From NCBI GenBank assembly GCA_900472575.1, contig UCIV01000003.1, positions 161,228 to 225,227 of the forward strand: a DNA stretch of 64,000 nt. The letters run 5' to 3'. The translations under genes and the position numbers were made by a program. The notes below the pieces were generated by a model. It did not search any database. It saw nothing but the letters and a program-made list of their open reading frames with translations, and was not told where the DNA came from. This DNA comes from Hyphomicrobiales bacterium (GTDB lineage Bacteria; Pseudomonadota; Alphaproteobacteria; Rhizobiales; Rhizobiaceae). Of the stretch, positions 33,824 to 43,059 are shown piece by piece (the first letter of the stretch is position 1; every line of letters starts with the position of its first letter).

Positions 33824-34750
33824 TCAACGCTTGACGGCGCGAGGATCCAGAGCGTCGCGGATCGCGTCGCCCATGTAGTTGACGCTCAGAACCGTCAGTG
33901 AGATGGCAAGGCCCGGCCAGAGCACGCGCGAGGGCGTTAGCTGCAGAAAGTTGGCGCCATCGAACAGCAGCCGGCCCCAGGTCGGAAAGTCCGATGGGAA
34001 GCCGAGACCAAGGAAGGAAAGCGACGATTCCGTGATGATGGCCGAGGCGATTCCGAGGGTTGCCGAGACCATGATCGAGGAGAGCACGTTCGGGAGAATG
34101 TGCCTCAGCACGATGCGGTATTCACGCATGCCGCTCGATTTTGCCGCCAGAACGAACTCCTGGCTTTTGACGGCAAGAACGTCGCCGCGGACGATGCGGG
34201 CGGTATGCATCCAGCTGGTAATGCCGATGACCACCACGATCAGGATGAAGATGCCGGTCTCGGGGCCGAAGGCAGCGCGCAGCGTATCGCGAAACAGAAG
34301 CAGGATGACGAGCAGCAGCGGCAAGAGCGGCAGCGCCAGGAAAAGGTCGGTCAGGCGCATCAGCGGGCCGTCGAGGCGGCGGAAATATCCTGACAGGACA
34401 CCGACCAGCGTGCCGAGGAAAAGCGCAAGCAGCATGGCGGTGATGCCGACTGCGAGCGAGATGCGCCCGCCGGCCAGAACCTGCGCCAGCATGTCCTTGC
34501 CGAGATTGTCGGTGCCGAAGGGATGCGCCAGCGACGGCCACTGGTTCTTGTCGCGGATATTGATCTGGTTCGGCGCGACACGATGAATATAGGGGCCGAC
34601 ATAGACGGCGAGCACGATGAAGGTGAAGACGACGAGACCGGCAACGCCGCCCTTGTGGGCACGAAACTGTTTCCACATGTCGGCGAATGCCGAACGAGCC
34701 GGAGTGGAGGCTGTCACCGGTGCAGAGGATGTCACTGTTGCGTCAGTCAT
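33824..34750 (-). CDS. Peptide ABC transporter permease, OppC type (system 3)
   Basis: A 308-residue permease. After a Ser/Thr/Ala-rich N-terminus comes a hydrophobic segment (GVAGLVVFTFIVLAVYVGPYIH), then GTDNLGKDMLAQVLAGGRISLAVGI and an EAA loop (EFVLAAKSSGMREYRIVLRHILPN). The ATG at 34750 overlaps the end of the previous gene by 8 bases; a start 14 codons upstream has no support. Confidence 0.93.
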   Translation of the reverse strand: MTDATVTSSAPVTASTPARSAFADMWKQFRAHKGGVAGLVVFTFIVLAVYVGPYIHRVAPNQINIRDKNQWPSLAHPFGTDNLGKDMLAQVLAGGRISLAVGITAMLLALFLGTLVGVLSGYFRRLDGPLMRLTDLFLALPLLPLLLVILLLFRDTLRAAFGPETGIFILIVVVIGITSWMHTARIVRGDVLAVKSQEFVLAAKSSGMREYRIVLRHILPNVLSSIMVSATLGIASAIITESSLSFLGLGFPSDFPTWGRLLFDGANFLQLTPSRVLWPGLAISLTVLSVNYMGDAIRDALDPRAVKR

Positions 34751-35753
34751 AACGGATCCTCGGGTCAAGAATGCCGTAAAGCACGTCGGCAATCAGGTTG
34801 AAGAGGACGATCAGCACCGCGAAAATGAAGGTGAGCGTCTGCACGAGCGGGATATCCGCGCCCTGAACGGCGGTTATCAGCAACTGGCCAAGCCCATTCA
34901 CGCGAAAAATCTGTTCGGTAATGATGGCGCCGGAAAAGATGGTCGGCACGCCGAGGGCGATGACGGTGACGACCGGAATGAGGCTGTTGCGCAGTACGTG
35001 GACGAGCAGCACGGCCTTTTCCTTCACGCCCTTGGCGCGGGCGGTGCGGACATAATCCTGATGCAGATTGTCGAGCATCGAGGCGCGGACGAAACGGGCG
35101 ATCTGCGAGGCGTTATAAAGCGACAGAACGGCGACCGGCAGAACCATCTGCTTTACCTGCGCGATGAAGCTGGAAAAGTCCGTGACCCGCAGGTTGGTAT
35201 CGTAGACCGAAGGGAACCACTGCAGGTGGGAAGAGAAAATCACCACCAGCAGCACGCCGGTGAAGAAGGTCGGGACCGAATAACCGACCATCGAGATGAA
35301 GGTGCCGATCTGGTCGAAGATGGAATATTGCTTGTAGGCGGAAATGACGCCGATCGGGATGGCGATCAGGATGCCGAAGAGATAGGCGAGGCCGACGACC
35401 CAGAGTGTCTGCGGCAGGCGCTGGACGATGAGATCGACAACCGGGCTGCGCGTTGCCCATGACAGGACGCGCATGCGTTCGCCATCGCCAAACTGCCAGC
35501 CGGTGAGGCTTTCAATGATGTTGAGCGGCTCGTTGATGAAAAACTGCCGTAGCCAGGCCAGATATCGGAAGAAGAAGGGCTGATCGAGACCCAGCGAGGC
35601 GCGGATCTGCTCGCGCACTTCCGGCGGGATCGTCAGCGGCAGGTCGCCGGTCGGATCGTTCGGGGCCAGGTCGAGAAGCGCGAAAATGACGAAGCTGATT
35701 ACCAGCAAGGTCGGGATTGCGAAGAACAATCGTCGCAATGTGAATGTGAACAT
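34743..35753 (-). CDS. Peptide ABC transporter permease, OppB type (system 3)
   Basis: A 336-residue permease with the DppB/OppB N-terminus (FTLRRLFFAIPTLLVISFVIFALLDLAPNDP), about six segments and an EAA loop (DYVRTARAKGVKEKAVLLVHVLRN). The ATG at 35753 is preferred to 35777. A 12-bp hairpin lies in the 177-base gap between it and the binding-protein gene. Confidence 0.93.
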   Translation of the reverse strand: MFTFTLRRLFFAIPTLLVISFVIFALLDLAPNDPTGDLPLTIPPEVREQIRASLGLDQPFFFRYLAWLRQFFINEPLNIIESLTGWQFGDGERMRVLSWATRSPVVDLIVQRLPQTLWVVGLAYLFGILIAIPIGVISAYKQYSIFDQIGTFISMVGYSVPTFFTGVLLVVIFSSHLQWFPSVYDTNLRVTDFSSFIAQVKQMVLPVAVLSLYNASQIARFVRASMLDNLHQDYVRTARAKGVKEKAVLLVHVLRNSLIPVVTVIALGVPTIFSGAIITEQIFRVNGLGQLLITAVQGADIPLVQTLTFIFAVLIVLFNLIADVLYGILDPRIRYD

Positions 35754-35893
35754 CTGGAATTTTCTCCGGCTGCACATCCTAAGGCCTGGCTGCGGGCGAC
35801 CGACCGCGCGGGCTATGGGGCGCAGAATTATCTATGCTGGCAAACCTGCCCCGCCGGAGGGCAGGGCGGGTTTTGATCTTCTCGCAGAAGGAC

Positions 35894-35925
35894 AAGGCCG
35901 GGCGGATTTCGGGCCGCCCGGCCTT
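35894..35925 (-). terminator. Hairpin between binding-protein and permease genes (system 3)
   Basis: AAGGCCGGGCGG (35894-35905) pairs perfectly with CCGCCCGGCCTT (35914-35925). It starts 6 bases after the binding-protein stop. It has only a weak U-tract, so partial termination or 3' protection of the upstream message, with readthrough into the permease genes, is likely. Confidence 0.7.
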
Positions 35926-35930
35926 GCGGA

Positions 35931-37640
35931 TCACTTCTTGCGATACCAGTCAGCGACGTTCCAGAGCTGGCTGTCCCAGGAGTTCATCCTGACGCCCTCC
36001 AGAGAAACGGCAAAAGCGGAGAGGTCGCCGCGGTGAACGAGCGGGATATGAGCGCCTTCTTCCGTCAGCATGTCGTTCAGCTGCTTGGCAAGCTCGGCGC
36101 GCTTTTCCGGGTCCGCGGTCTTGGAAAGGACGCCGACCATCTTGTCATATTCCGGGTTGCAATAACGCGGGATGTTCTGACCCTGCCAGCCGTTGGACGG
36201 GCCGGGCATCTGGTTGCACAGCCATTCCGCCAGATATTTTTCCGGGTCGGTGCCGTCGAAGTTGTTGGTGTACATTTCAACGTCGGCATAGAATTTCTGG
36301 AACGTGTCCGGGCTTGCCGGGTCACCGCCGAAGAAGACCGATGCGGAGGCGTTGCGCAGTTCCGCACCGACACCGATTTCGGCCCACATGGACTTGACCA
36401 GTTCCTGGGTCGCCTGGCGGACCGAGTTGGTCGAGGTGGAATAGAGGAAGTTAAGTTTGACGCCTTCCTTGGCGCGGATGCCGTCCGAACCCTTTACCCA
36501 GCCTGCATCATCGAGCAGCTTGTTGGCGGCTTCGAGGTCCTGCTTCAGGCACCAGCTGTCATTCTTGGTCGAAGCGACAGCTTCCGGTGCCGGAACGATA
36601 TTGCAGGTGGCCTTGCCGGCAGCGCCGTAACCGGCCTCGACGATGATGTCGCGGTCAATGGCGAGCGAGAGGGCGCGGCGCACCGCCGGGTCCTTCAAGG
36701 CCGGATGCGGACCTGCTTCCGTGGTGGAGCGCTTGTCGCCAAGAGCCGGATCGGGGTTCGTCCAGTTGAGATTGATGCGCTCGACATTCGTGCCGAAGGC
36801 CGATTCAAGCCGGCCTTTACCAGCGGCCAGCATCGTCTGCAGCACTTCCGGCTCGACCATGGTGTTCCAGGCATAGTCATATTCGCCGGTTTCCAGCACG
36901 GCACGGGCGGCCGATGCAGCATCGCCACCACCCTTGAGGGTGACCGAAGCAAAGGCGGGCTTGGCCGGATCCCGGTAATTCGGATTGGCCTTGAAGGTGA
37001 TCACGTCGTTCGGCTTGAAGTCGGCGACGACGAAGGCGCCGGTGCCGATCGGGCCGAAATTGGCAGCGGTGCAGCCGGGCGCCTTGGCGCCGACGCAATC
37101 GGCGAACTGCTTGGCCTGGATGATCGGCGACTGAGAGCCGACAAAGGCGGAATAGGGGTAGGGTTTCGGTTCGGTGAAGGTGACCTTGACGGTGTGCGGG
37201 TCTATGGCTTCGACGTCCTTGACGCCTTCATACTGTGCCTTCTGGGCGCAGCCGCCGTCCGGCGCCGTGCAGTATTTCCAGGTGAAGATCACGTCTTCTG
37301 CAGTGAAGGGAGAGCCGTCCGACCATTTGACGTCAGGCTTCAGCTTCCAGGTCAGGCTCAGCAGATCCTTGGCCAGGCCGCCGTTTTCCAAAGTCGGAAT
37401 TTCGGTTGCCAGATAAGCGACCAGCTTTCCGTTTTCGTCGGTACGGGCCAGAGGCTCGATGACCATCGAAGACGCGAAGACTTCTTTCGTGCCGCCGGAC
37501 AAGAACGGGTTCATGGTGGAGACGGCCTGCCAGAACAGGATCTTCAAGTCACCATCCGTGCCGCGCTCGGCATGTGCCGTGGCGCTTGAAAGCGCCATGG
37601 CGGCAACCGTGCCGGCCAACAGAAGTTTCAATCTATGCAT
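35931..37640 (-). CDS. Peptide ABC transporter substrate-binding protein (system 3)
   Basis: A 569-residue DppA/OppA-family protein with a Sec signal peptide (MHRLKLLLAGTVAAMALSSA, cleavage after AHA at about residue 24). Family blocks are LTWKLKPDVKWSDGSPFTAEDVIFTWKY and the late NFDGTDPEKYLAEW region. It contains several Cys residues, including CTAPDGGC, that may form disulfides. AGGGGAA lies 8 bases before ATG 37640. Its gene is divergent from an amidohydrolase gene, hinting at an N-acyl amino acid or peptide ligand. Confidence 0.93.
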   Translation of the reverse strand: MHRLKLLLAGTVAAMALSSATAHAERGTDGDLKILFWQAVSTMNPFLSGGTKEVFASSMVIEPLARTDENGKLVAYLATEIPTLENGGLAKDLLSLTWKLKPDVKWSDGSPFTAEDVIFTWKYCTAPDGGCAQKAQYEGVKDVEAIDPHTVKVTFTEPKPYPYSAFVGSQSPIIQAKQFADCVGAKAPGCTAANFGPIGTGAFVVADFKPNDVITFKANPNYRDPAKPAFASVTLKGGGDAASAARAVLETGEYDYAWNTMVEPEVLQTMLAAGKGRLESAFGTNVERINLNWTNPDPALGDKRSTTEAGPHPALKDPAVRRALSLAIDRDIIVEAGYGAAGKATCNIVPAPEAVASTKNDSWCLKQDLEAANKLLDDAGWVKGSDGIRAKEGVKLNFLYSTSTNSVRQATQELVKSMWAEIGVGAELRNASASVFFGGDPASPDTFQKFYADVEMYTNNFDGTDPEKYLAEWLCNQMPGPSNGWQGQNIPRYCNPEYDKMVGVLSKTADPEKRAELAKQLNDMLTEEGAHIPLVHRGDLSAFAVSLEGVRMNSWDSQLWNVADWYRKK

Positions 37641-37860
37641 GCTGCTGTTCCCCTTTGTGGTTCTCTTTACGAGTTTTGGTGATTGGTGGCGGGCGGTTCC
37701 GGTCGGGGCTCCCTGGTTGCGGCTTTTTAGCCTGTCAACCTTCCCGAGGGGTGCCAATGATGCTGCCCGCAAGTTCTGTGTTCAGTCTATTTATGACACG
37801 TCCATTCCTTCACGTCTGGCGTGTTTGACCAAATTTTGAGCCATCAAAGCACAAGCCTAT

Positions 37861-37912
37861 TTTTCGTTCAAGAGCGAAAATTGAAGCTTGCAAAAGCTTG
37901 CATAAGCGTCGC
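37861..37912. promoter_or_regulatory. Repeats in the divergent system 3 control region
   Basis: The 325-base gap between the binding-protein and amidohydrolase genes holds an inverted pair TTTTCG (37861-37866) / CGAAAA (37875-37880) and then three units in 10-base steps: AAGCTTGCA at 37884, AAGCTTGCA at 37894 and AAGCGTCGCA at 37904. Repeats on one helical face suit a regulator site. The rest of the gap shows nothing else I can name. Confidence 0.5.
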
Positions 37913-37965
37913 AATATCCGCTTCAACCCGCATGGGAACTTGAGAAAAATCAACGAGGTGCCGGA

Positions 37966-39129
37966 ATGCCAGTGATCAATCGCGTAGCCGAGATGCAGGA
38001 ACAGGTCGCCGAATGGCGTCGCCATCTGCACCAGAATCCGGAGCTGCTTTACGATGTTCACGAGACATCACGCTTTGTTGCGGAGAAGCTTAACTCCTTC
38101 GGTTGCGATGTGGTCGAAACCGGCATCGGCAAGACCGGTGTCGTCGGCATCATCAAGGGTAAACACGGTGATGGACCGGTGATCGGGTTCCGCGCCGACA
38201 TGGATGCGCTGCCGATCTTCGAGACCTCTGGCAAGCCGTGGGCATCGAAGACGCCGGGCAAGGCGCATTCATGCGGCCATGACGGCCACACGGCCATGCT
38301 TCTCGGGGCTGCCCAGTATCTGGCCGAGACGCGCAACTTCAAGGGATCGGTTGCGGTGATCTTCCAGCCCGCCGAAGAGGGCGGCGCTGGAGCGCTGGCG
38401 ATGATTGAAGACGGTTTCATCGACAAGTTCGGCATCAACGAAGTCTACGGCATGCATAACGAGCCGCGGCTTGCCGTGGGCAATTTCGCCATCCGCAAGG
38501 GCGGCATCATGGCGGCGGCCGACGTGTTCGAGATCACCGTCAACGGCCGTGGCAGCCATGCCGCACAGCCGCATAACTCTATCGATCCGGTGCTTGCCGC
38601 ATCGCATATCGTGATTGCGCTGCAGTCGATCGTTTCGCGCGAAACCGACCCGTTGAAGTCGCTGGTTGTCACTATTGCAGCGATCCATGGTGGGGAAGCA
38701 AACAATGTCATTCCCGATACGGTAAAGCTTGTCGGCACTGTGCGAACACTGTTGCCTGAGACACGCGATTTTGCCCAGAAGCGCCTGACGGCTGTTGCCG
38801 AGACAACCGCGATTGCGCATGGGGCGACCGCCGAGGTCGTCTATCGTCGCGGATATCCGGTGACGTTCAATCACGAGGCGGAAACCGAATTCGCCATCGG
38901 TATTGCCGGCAAGGTAGCCGGTCCGAAAGCGGTCAACGGCGAGGTCAATCCGCATATGGGCGCGGAGGATTTTTCCTACATGCTGGAACAGCGTCCCGGT
39001 GCATTCATCTTCATCGGCAATGGCGATACGGCGAGCCTGCATAATGCAGCCTACGACTTCAATGACGAGGCGATCCCCTATGGCGTCAGCTATTGGGTGA
39101 CGTTGGCGGAAACCGCGCTCGCGGCCTGA
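37966..39129 (+). CDS. M20D-family amidohydrolase
   Basis: A 387-residue metal-dependent amidohydrolase related to hippurate hydrolase and IAA-amino acid hydrolase. Metal motifs: RRHLHQNPEL near residue 20, SCGHDGHTAML near 104, AEEGGAGALAM near 137, and the late MGAEDFSYML. The family removes acyl or aryl groups from amino acids. No signal peptide. It is followed after 36 bases by the ATPase gene of the adjacent peptide transporter, so it likely acts on the imported compound. Confidence 0.92.
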   Translation: MPVINRVAEMQEQVAEWRRHLHQNPELLYDVHETSRFVAEKLNSFGCDVVETGIGKTGVVGIIKGKHGDGPVIGFRADMDALPIFETSGKPWASKTPGKAHSCGHDGHTAMLLGAAQYLAETRNFKGSVAVIFQPAEEGGAGALAMIEDGFIDKFGINEVYGMHNEPRLAVGNFAIRKGGIMAAADVFEITVNGRGSHAAQPHNSIDPVLAASHIVIALQSIVSRETDPLKSLVVTIAAIHGGEANNVIPDTVKLVGTVRTLLPETRDFAQKRLTAVAETTAIAHGATAEVVYRRGYPVTFNHEAETEFAIGIAGKVAGPKAVNGEVNPHMGAEDFSYMLEQRPGAFIFIGNGDTASLHNAAYDFNDEAIPYGVSYWVTLAETALAA

Positions 39130-39165
39130 TCCGGGCAAGTTCATCGAGATAAAAAGGGGAACCCG

Positions 39166-41013
39166 ATGCTGCTTTCCGGAAATGACATGGAACATGGGGG
39201 CGGCTCCGTCACTCCCGTCCTTTCGGTGAAAAACCTCTCGACCTCGTTTCGAGTCGGCGACGAGTGGAAGACCGTAGTGCGCAACATCTCGTTCGATGTC
39301 GCGCCGCGGGAAACGGTGGCGATCGTCGGCGAAAGCGGGTCGGGCAAATCGGTGACGTCGCTGTCGATCATGCGGCTGTTGCCGAAGAAGACGAGCAGGA
39401 TCGAGGGACAGGTGTTCCTGCAGGGCAAGGAACTGGTATCCCTGCCGGAAGAGCAGATGCGGCGGGTGCGCGGCAACGATATCTCGATGATCTTCCAGGA
39501 GCCGATGACATCGCTCAATCCGATCTTTCCGATCGGAAAGCAGATCGCCGAGGCACTGACGGTTCACACGGATATTTCCAAGGCAGAGGCCAAGGCGGAA
39601 GTTTTGCGACTTCTCGAGAAAGTCCGTATCCCGAACGCAAAAGGCAGGTTCGACGAATATCCGCATCAGTTTTCCGGCGGCATGCGCCAGCGCGTAATGA
39701 TCGCCATGGCGCTGGCGTCGAGGCCAAAGCTGCTGATCGCCGACGAGCCGACGACGGCGCTCGACGTAACGATCCAGGGGCAGATCCTCGACCTGATCAA
39801 GCAGTTGCAGGACGAGGAGGGCATGTCGGTTCTGTTCATCACCCATGACATGGGCGTGGTGGCGGAAGTGGCCGACCGGACGATCGTGATGTTCCGTGGC
39901 GACCAGGTGGAGACGGGTGCGACCGCCGATATCTTTCATCGCGGCAAGCATCCGTATACGCGGGCGCTGCTTTCGGCTGTGCCACGGCTGGGGTCGATGG
40001 GCGAGCGCAAACTGCCGCTGCGGTTTCCGATCATCGACGTCAAGACCGGTGAACAGCAGAAGCTCGCCGACGTCACCGACACGGTGGCGAAGGGTAAGAC
40101 GCCGATCCTCGAAGTTCGTGACCTGACAACGCGTTTCGACATCCATTCAGGCCTGCTCGGTCGCAAAACCGGTGCCGTGCATGCAGTGGAAAACGTGTCG
40201 TTCAGCCTGCAGGAGGGCGAGACGCTGTCGCTTGTCGGAGAATCCGGTTGCGGAAAGTCGACGACCGGTCGTTCGGTAACGCGGTTGATCAACCCGACAA
40301 GCGGCAATGTCGTGCTTGATGGCTATGAAGTGATGAAGCTCGATCAGCCTTCGCTTCGCCGCATGCGCCGGTCGGTTCAGATGATCTTTCAGGATCCGTT
40401 CGCATCGCTCAATCCGCGTATGAGCATCGGGTCTGCGGTGATGGAGCCGTTTGTCGAGCATGCCCTCGGCACGAAGGCCCAGGCGCGTGACAAGGCGGCG
40501 GCACTGCTTGAAAAGGTCGGATTGTCAGCTGACATGATGAAGCGTTTTCCGCACGAGTTTTCCGGCGGCCAGCGGCAGCGTATCGCGATTGCGCGTGCGC
40601 TGATGCTCGATCCGAAAGTGATTGTCGCGGACGAGGCAGTATCGGCGCTCGACGTCTCGATCAAAGCGCAGGTGTGCAATCTGCTGCTCGACCTGCAGCA
40701 GAGCCTGAAGCTCGCCTATCTGTTCATTTCCCACGACATGGCTGTGGTTGAGCGAGTGAGCCACCGGGTGGCGGTGATGTATCTCGGCGAGATCGTCGAG
40801 ATAGGGCCGCGGGCTGCTGTGTTCGAAAACCCGCAGCATCCTTATACGAAAAAGCTGATGTCGGCGGTTCCCGTGCCGGACCCTGCACGCCGGTCGATCA
40901 AGCGCAACATGGCGACCGACGAGATCAAGAGCCCCGTGCGCTCGGTGGATTATGTGCCGCCGGTGCGGCAATACCGTGAGGTCTCCGAGGGGCATATCGT
41001 GCAGGTGGCATAA
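39166..41013 (+). CDS. Fused double ATP-binding protein of peptide ABC transporter (system 3)
   Basis: A 615-residue protein with two complete ABC domains, as in GsiA/YliA. The first has Walker A GESGSGKS near residues 54-61 and [15 protein letters not shown]; the second has GESGCGKS near 358-365 and [14 protein letters not shown]. Both have the HPYT segment typical of peptide ATPases. One chain replaces a DppD/DppF pair. AAGGGGA precedes ATG 39166. It is divergent from the binding-protein and permease genes, so expression must be coordinated from the shared control region. Confidence 0.95.
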   Translation: MLLSGNDMEHGGGSVTPVLSVKNLSTSFRVGDEWKTVVRNISFDVAPRETVAIVGESGSGKSVTSLSIMRLLPKKTSRIEGQVFLQGKELVSLPEEQMRRVRGNDISMIFQEPMTSLNPIFPIGKQIAEALTVHTDISKAEAKAEVLRLLEKVRIPNAKGRFDEYPHQFSGGMRQRVMIAMALASRPKLLIADEPTTALDVTIQGQILDLIKQLQDEEGMSVLFITHDMGVVAEVADRTIVMFRGDQVETGATADIFHRGKHPYTRALLSAVPRLGSMGERKLPLRFPIIDVKTGEQQKLADVTDTVAKGKTPILEVRDLTTRFDIHSGLLGRKTGAVHAVENVSFSLQEGETLSLVGESGCGKSTTGRSVTRLINPTSGNVVLDGYEVMKLDQPSLRRMRRSVQMIFQDPFASLNPRMSIGSAVMEPFVEHALGTKAQARDKAAALLEKVGLSADMMKRFPHEFSGGQRQRIAIARALMLDPKVIVADEAVSALDVSIKAQVCNLLLDLQQSLKLAYLFISHDMAVVERVSHRVAVMYLGEIVEIGPRAAVFENPQHPYTKKLMSAVPVPDPARRSIKRNMATDEIKSPVRSVDYVPPVRQYREVSEGHIVQVA

Positions 41014-41029
41014 AAGGAAGGATGTCTTT

Positions 41030-41629
41030 TCAGATGGGGGCCGTGAACGGTTCCCGGGAAAGGCCGTAGTGGCGCTCCAGCATTTCCCATGTCCTGTCCA
41101 TGGCATAGGCTTTTGAGACGAGCGGCAGGCCGACATGGCCGAAATAAAGCGACAGTTGCTGTTCCGCCTTCTCGGTGGGGACGCCGGCTATCTGATGGCT
41201 GTAGATGACGGATACGAGGCCTGTGCGGTCGGCACCTGCCTGGCAGTGGATCAGGATCGGTTTCGGCGCATCTTTCAGCAAGGCGACGAGCTGGTCCGCC
41301 TGTTCTGCTGTGAGCTCTCTGGAGGAGACCATGCGGAAGTCGATATGCTTTATTCCAAGCCGCTGCGTTGTCGCCACTTCATCGGTATACCATGCGGCGT
41401 TTTTGGAGGGGCCGCGCAGGTTAACGATGGTGCGAATACCGTAATTGCGCGCATATTCCTCGATCTGGCCGGCTGTCGGTTGGGCTGACCGGTAGAGTTC
41501 ACCGGCGATGACGGTGTGGAAGTTGCCGGAAAGCTGAAGGAAGCCCAGATAGGCGCCGATGCTGAGCGCTGCGATACCAATGGCTGCCGCTCCGTTGCGA
41601 AGCCACTTCCGCTTGAATGTAACTGCCAT
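41030..41629 (-). CDS. Membrane-anchored dual-specificity/tyrosine phosphatase
   Basis: A 199-residue protein with one N-terminal membrane segment (AAAIGIAALSIGAYLGFLQLS), then a DSP-like domain. The active site HCQAGADRTG contains Cys129 and Arg135 (CX5R motif); ELYRSAQPTAGQIEEYARNYGIRTIVNLRG is the conserved start of the domain. The catalytic part probably faces the periplasm. The ATG at 41629 with AGGTGGA upstream is preferred; ATG 41665 and a start at 41707 are alternatives. The substrate could be protein phosphotyrosine or a lipid or sugar phosphate. Confidence 0.82.
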   Translation of the reverse strand: MAVTFKRKWLRNGAAAIGIAALSIGAYLGFLQLSGNFHTVIAGELYRSAQPTAGQIEEYARNYGIRTIVNLRGPSKNAAWYTDEVATTQRLGIKHIDFRMVSSRELTAEQADQLVALLKDAPKPILIHCQAGADRTGLVSVIYSHQIAGVPTEKAEQQLSLYFGHVGLPLVSKAYAMDRTWEMLERHYGLSREPFTAPI

Positions 41630-41727
41630 TCGCCGATCCACCTTGCTGAACAGGACAGATTTCATCTGTCGTTGTCCGGTGGCATCTGCCTTTAAGCTGA
41701 CTGTCACCTGAAGACGGGACTTCGATG

Positions 41728-41973
41728 TCAGGCGGTGCGGAACTCGACGCCGATTGCGTTGATGCGGCGCCAGCGGACGTCACATTCGAACTGGCGTCCA
41801 TCGGAAAGCTGGAGCGTGAAGTTTTCAGGGACGGACATGGCGCTTTCGGTCCGGATCATCGCGCCGCCTTCCGACATTTCCTTGACGATGCCGTCAAAAG
41901 CCGAACGATGATCGTTGAACAGGATTTTTGCGCCGAGGAAGGCCCTCGATCGCGGAAATTTACGTTCTTGCAC
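41728..41973 (-). CDS. Small PilZ-domain protein
   Basis: An 81-residue PilZ protein. RKFPR supplies the RxxxR motif near the N-terminus, but the second c-di-GMP motif reads EMSEGG, with Glu in place of Asp/Asn, so binding may be weak. GTG 41973 with GGAG ten bases before it is preferred; a longer TTG frame to 42042 has no support. PilZ proteins link c-di-GMP to motility or exopolysaccharide. It is a single-gene unit. Confidence 0.75.
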   Translation of the reverse strand: MQERKFPRSRAFLGAKILFNDHRSAFDGIVKEMSEGGAMIRTESAMSVPENFTLQLSDGRQFECDVRWRRINAIGVEFRTA

Positions 41974-42109
41974 CCGGCTGGATCTCCAAGGTTCGATTGG
42001 AAATCCTGTAGCGTTCCGAGCCAATGTCGGAAAACCCTGCAAAAAACCCCGTAACTTCTTCGGGTAGATTGGCAGATGAGGTTTCTGATAGCCGGTCAGA
42101 ATCAGGGCG

Positions 42110-42991
42110 TTACGCTCCGCCCGTTTCCCAGCCGAGCATGGCGCGCTTGCGGGTGAGGCCCCAATGATAGCCGGTCAGGGCGCCATTCTTTGCGACAGCG
42201 CGATGGCAGGGAACGACAAAAGAGATCGGGTTGGCGCCGACGGCTGCTCCTACCGCCCTGCTTGCGGACGGCTGGCCGATATCGTTGGCGACATCCGAAT
42301 AGGTGACGGCCTTGCCGTATGGGATCTTCAACAGGCTCTGCCAGACGCGCATCTGGAAGTCGGTGCCGATCAGCACGACCCGCAAGGGCCGGTCGCAGAG
42401 CCATTTGGAGCGGTCGAAAACGCGGCCGACATAGGGTTCGGTTGCGGCTTTGTCTTCCACGTAAGTTGCGTTCGGCCAGCGGCGGGTCATGTCGTCCAGC
42501 GCCTCCTGTTCGCGGCCTTCATCGGCAAAGGCAAGGCCGGACAGGCCGCGATCGGTGGCCATGACAAGCGCCAGACCGAATGGGGAGGGGTGAAAGCCGT
42601 AGCGGATCGTCAGGCCACCGCCCTTGGCCTTCCATTCGCCGGGCGACATCGCCTCATGGGTGACGAAGAGATCATGCAGGCGGCCGGGGCCGGAAAGGCC
42701 AACCTCATAGGAAGTTTCCAGAAGCGGCAAGCCTTCGGTGCCGAGCAGGCGCTTGGCATGGTCGATCGTAACCGCCTGCAGGAAGGCCTTCGGAGACAGG
42801 CCGGCCCAGCGGGTGAACAGTTTCTGCAACTGCGTTGGCGACTGGCCGATCTCGGCAGCGATGGCTTCGAGCGAAGGCTGGTCGCGGTAGTCGAGCGTGA
42901 TCATTTCGATCACCCGGCGCACGGTCTCGTAATCAGAGCCTTCCGGCGTCACGTCGATCGCGGGCGTTGAAAACTGAGCGAGAGCATTCAT
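42110..42991 (-). CDS. Ada-like AraC / O6-methylguanine-DNA methyltransferase fusion
   Basis: A 293-residue protein. Residues ~25-120 form an AraC-type helix-turn-helix (SLEAIAAEIGQSPTQLQKLFTRWAGLSPKAFLQ), and the C-terminal half is a methylated-DNA methyltransferase with the acceptor Cys262 in FVVPCHRAV and IPYGKAVTYSDVA before it. It lacks the N-terminal phosphotriester domain of E. coli Ada. It repairs O6-methylguanine and may regulate its own gene. AGGAGA precedes ATG 42991. Confidence 0.92.
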   Translation of the reverse strand: MNALAQFSTPAIDVTPEGSDYETVRRVIEMITLDYRDQPSLEAIAAEIGQSPTQLQKLFTRWAGLSPKAFLQAVTIDHAKRLLGTEGLPLLETSYEVGLSGPGRLHDLFVTHEAMSPGEWKAKGGGLTIRYGFHPSPFGLALVMATDRGLSGLAFADEGREQEALDDMTRRWPNATYVEDKAATEPYVGRVFDRSKWLCDRPLRVVLIGTDFQMRVWQSLLKIPYGKAVTYSDVANDIGQPSASRAVGAAVGANPISFVVPCHRAVAKNGALTGYHWGLTRKRAMLGWETGGA

Positions 42992-43059
42992 GGTCTGTCT
43001 CCTTTCGCTCATATTTGCATTCTCCGCTTCATCGATACCACCCGTTTCTTGCGGCTTTC

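Noticed and set aside
36033..37589. A 518-codon open frame antisense to the system 3 binding-protein gene
   Set aside because: Shadow frame; the minus strand encodes a clear signal peptide and binding-protein domains.
38269..40146. A 625-codon frame antisense to the amidohydrolase and ATPase genes
   Set aside because: It runs across two real genes and their gap and has no recognisable domain.
41973..42030. GGAAC upstream of the PilZ gene as an EcfG promoter
   Set aside because: No CGTT or GTT at 16-17 bases.
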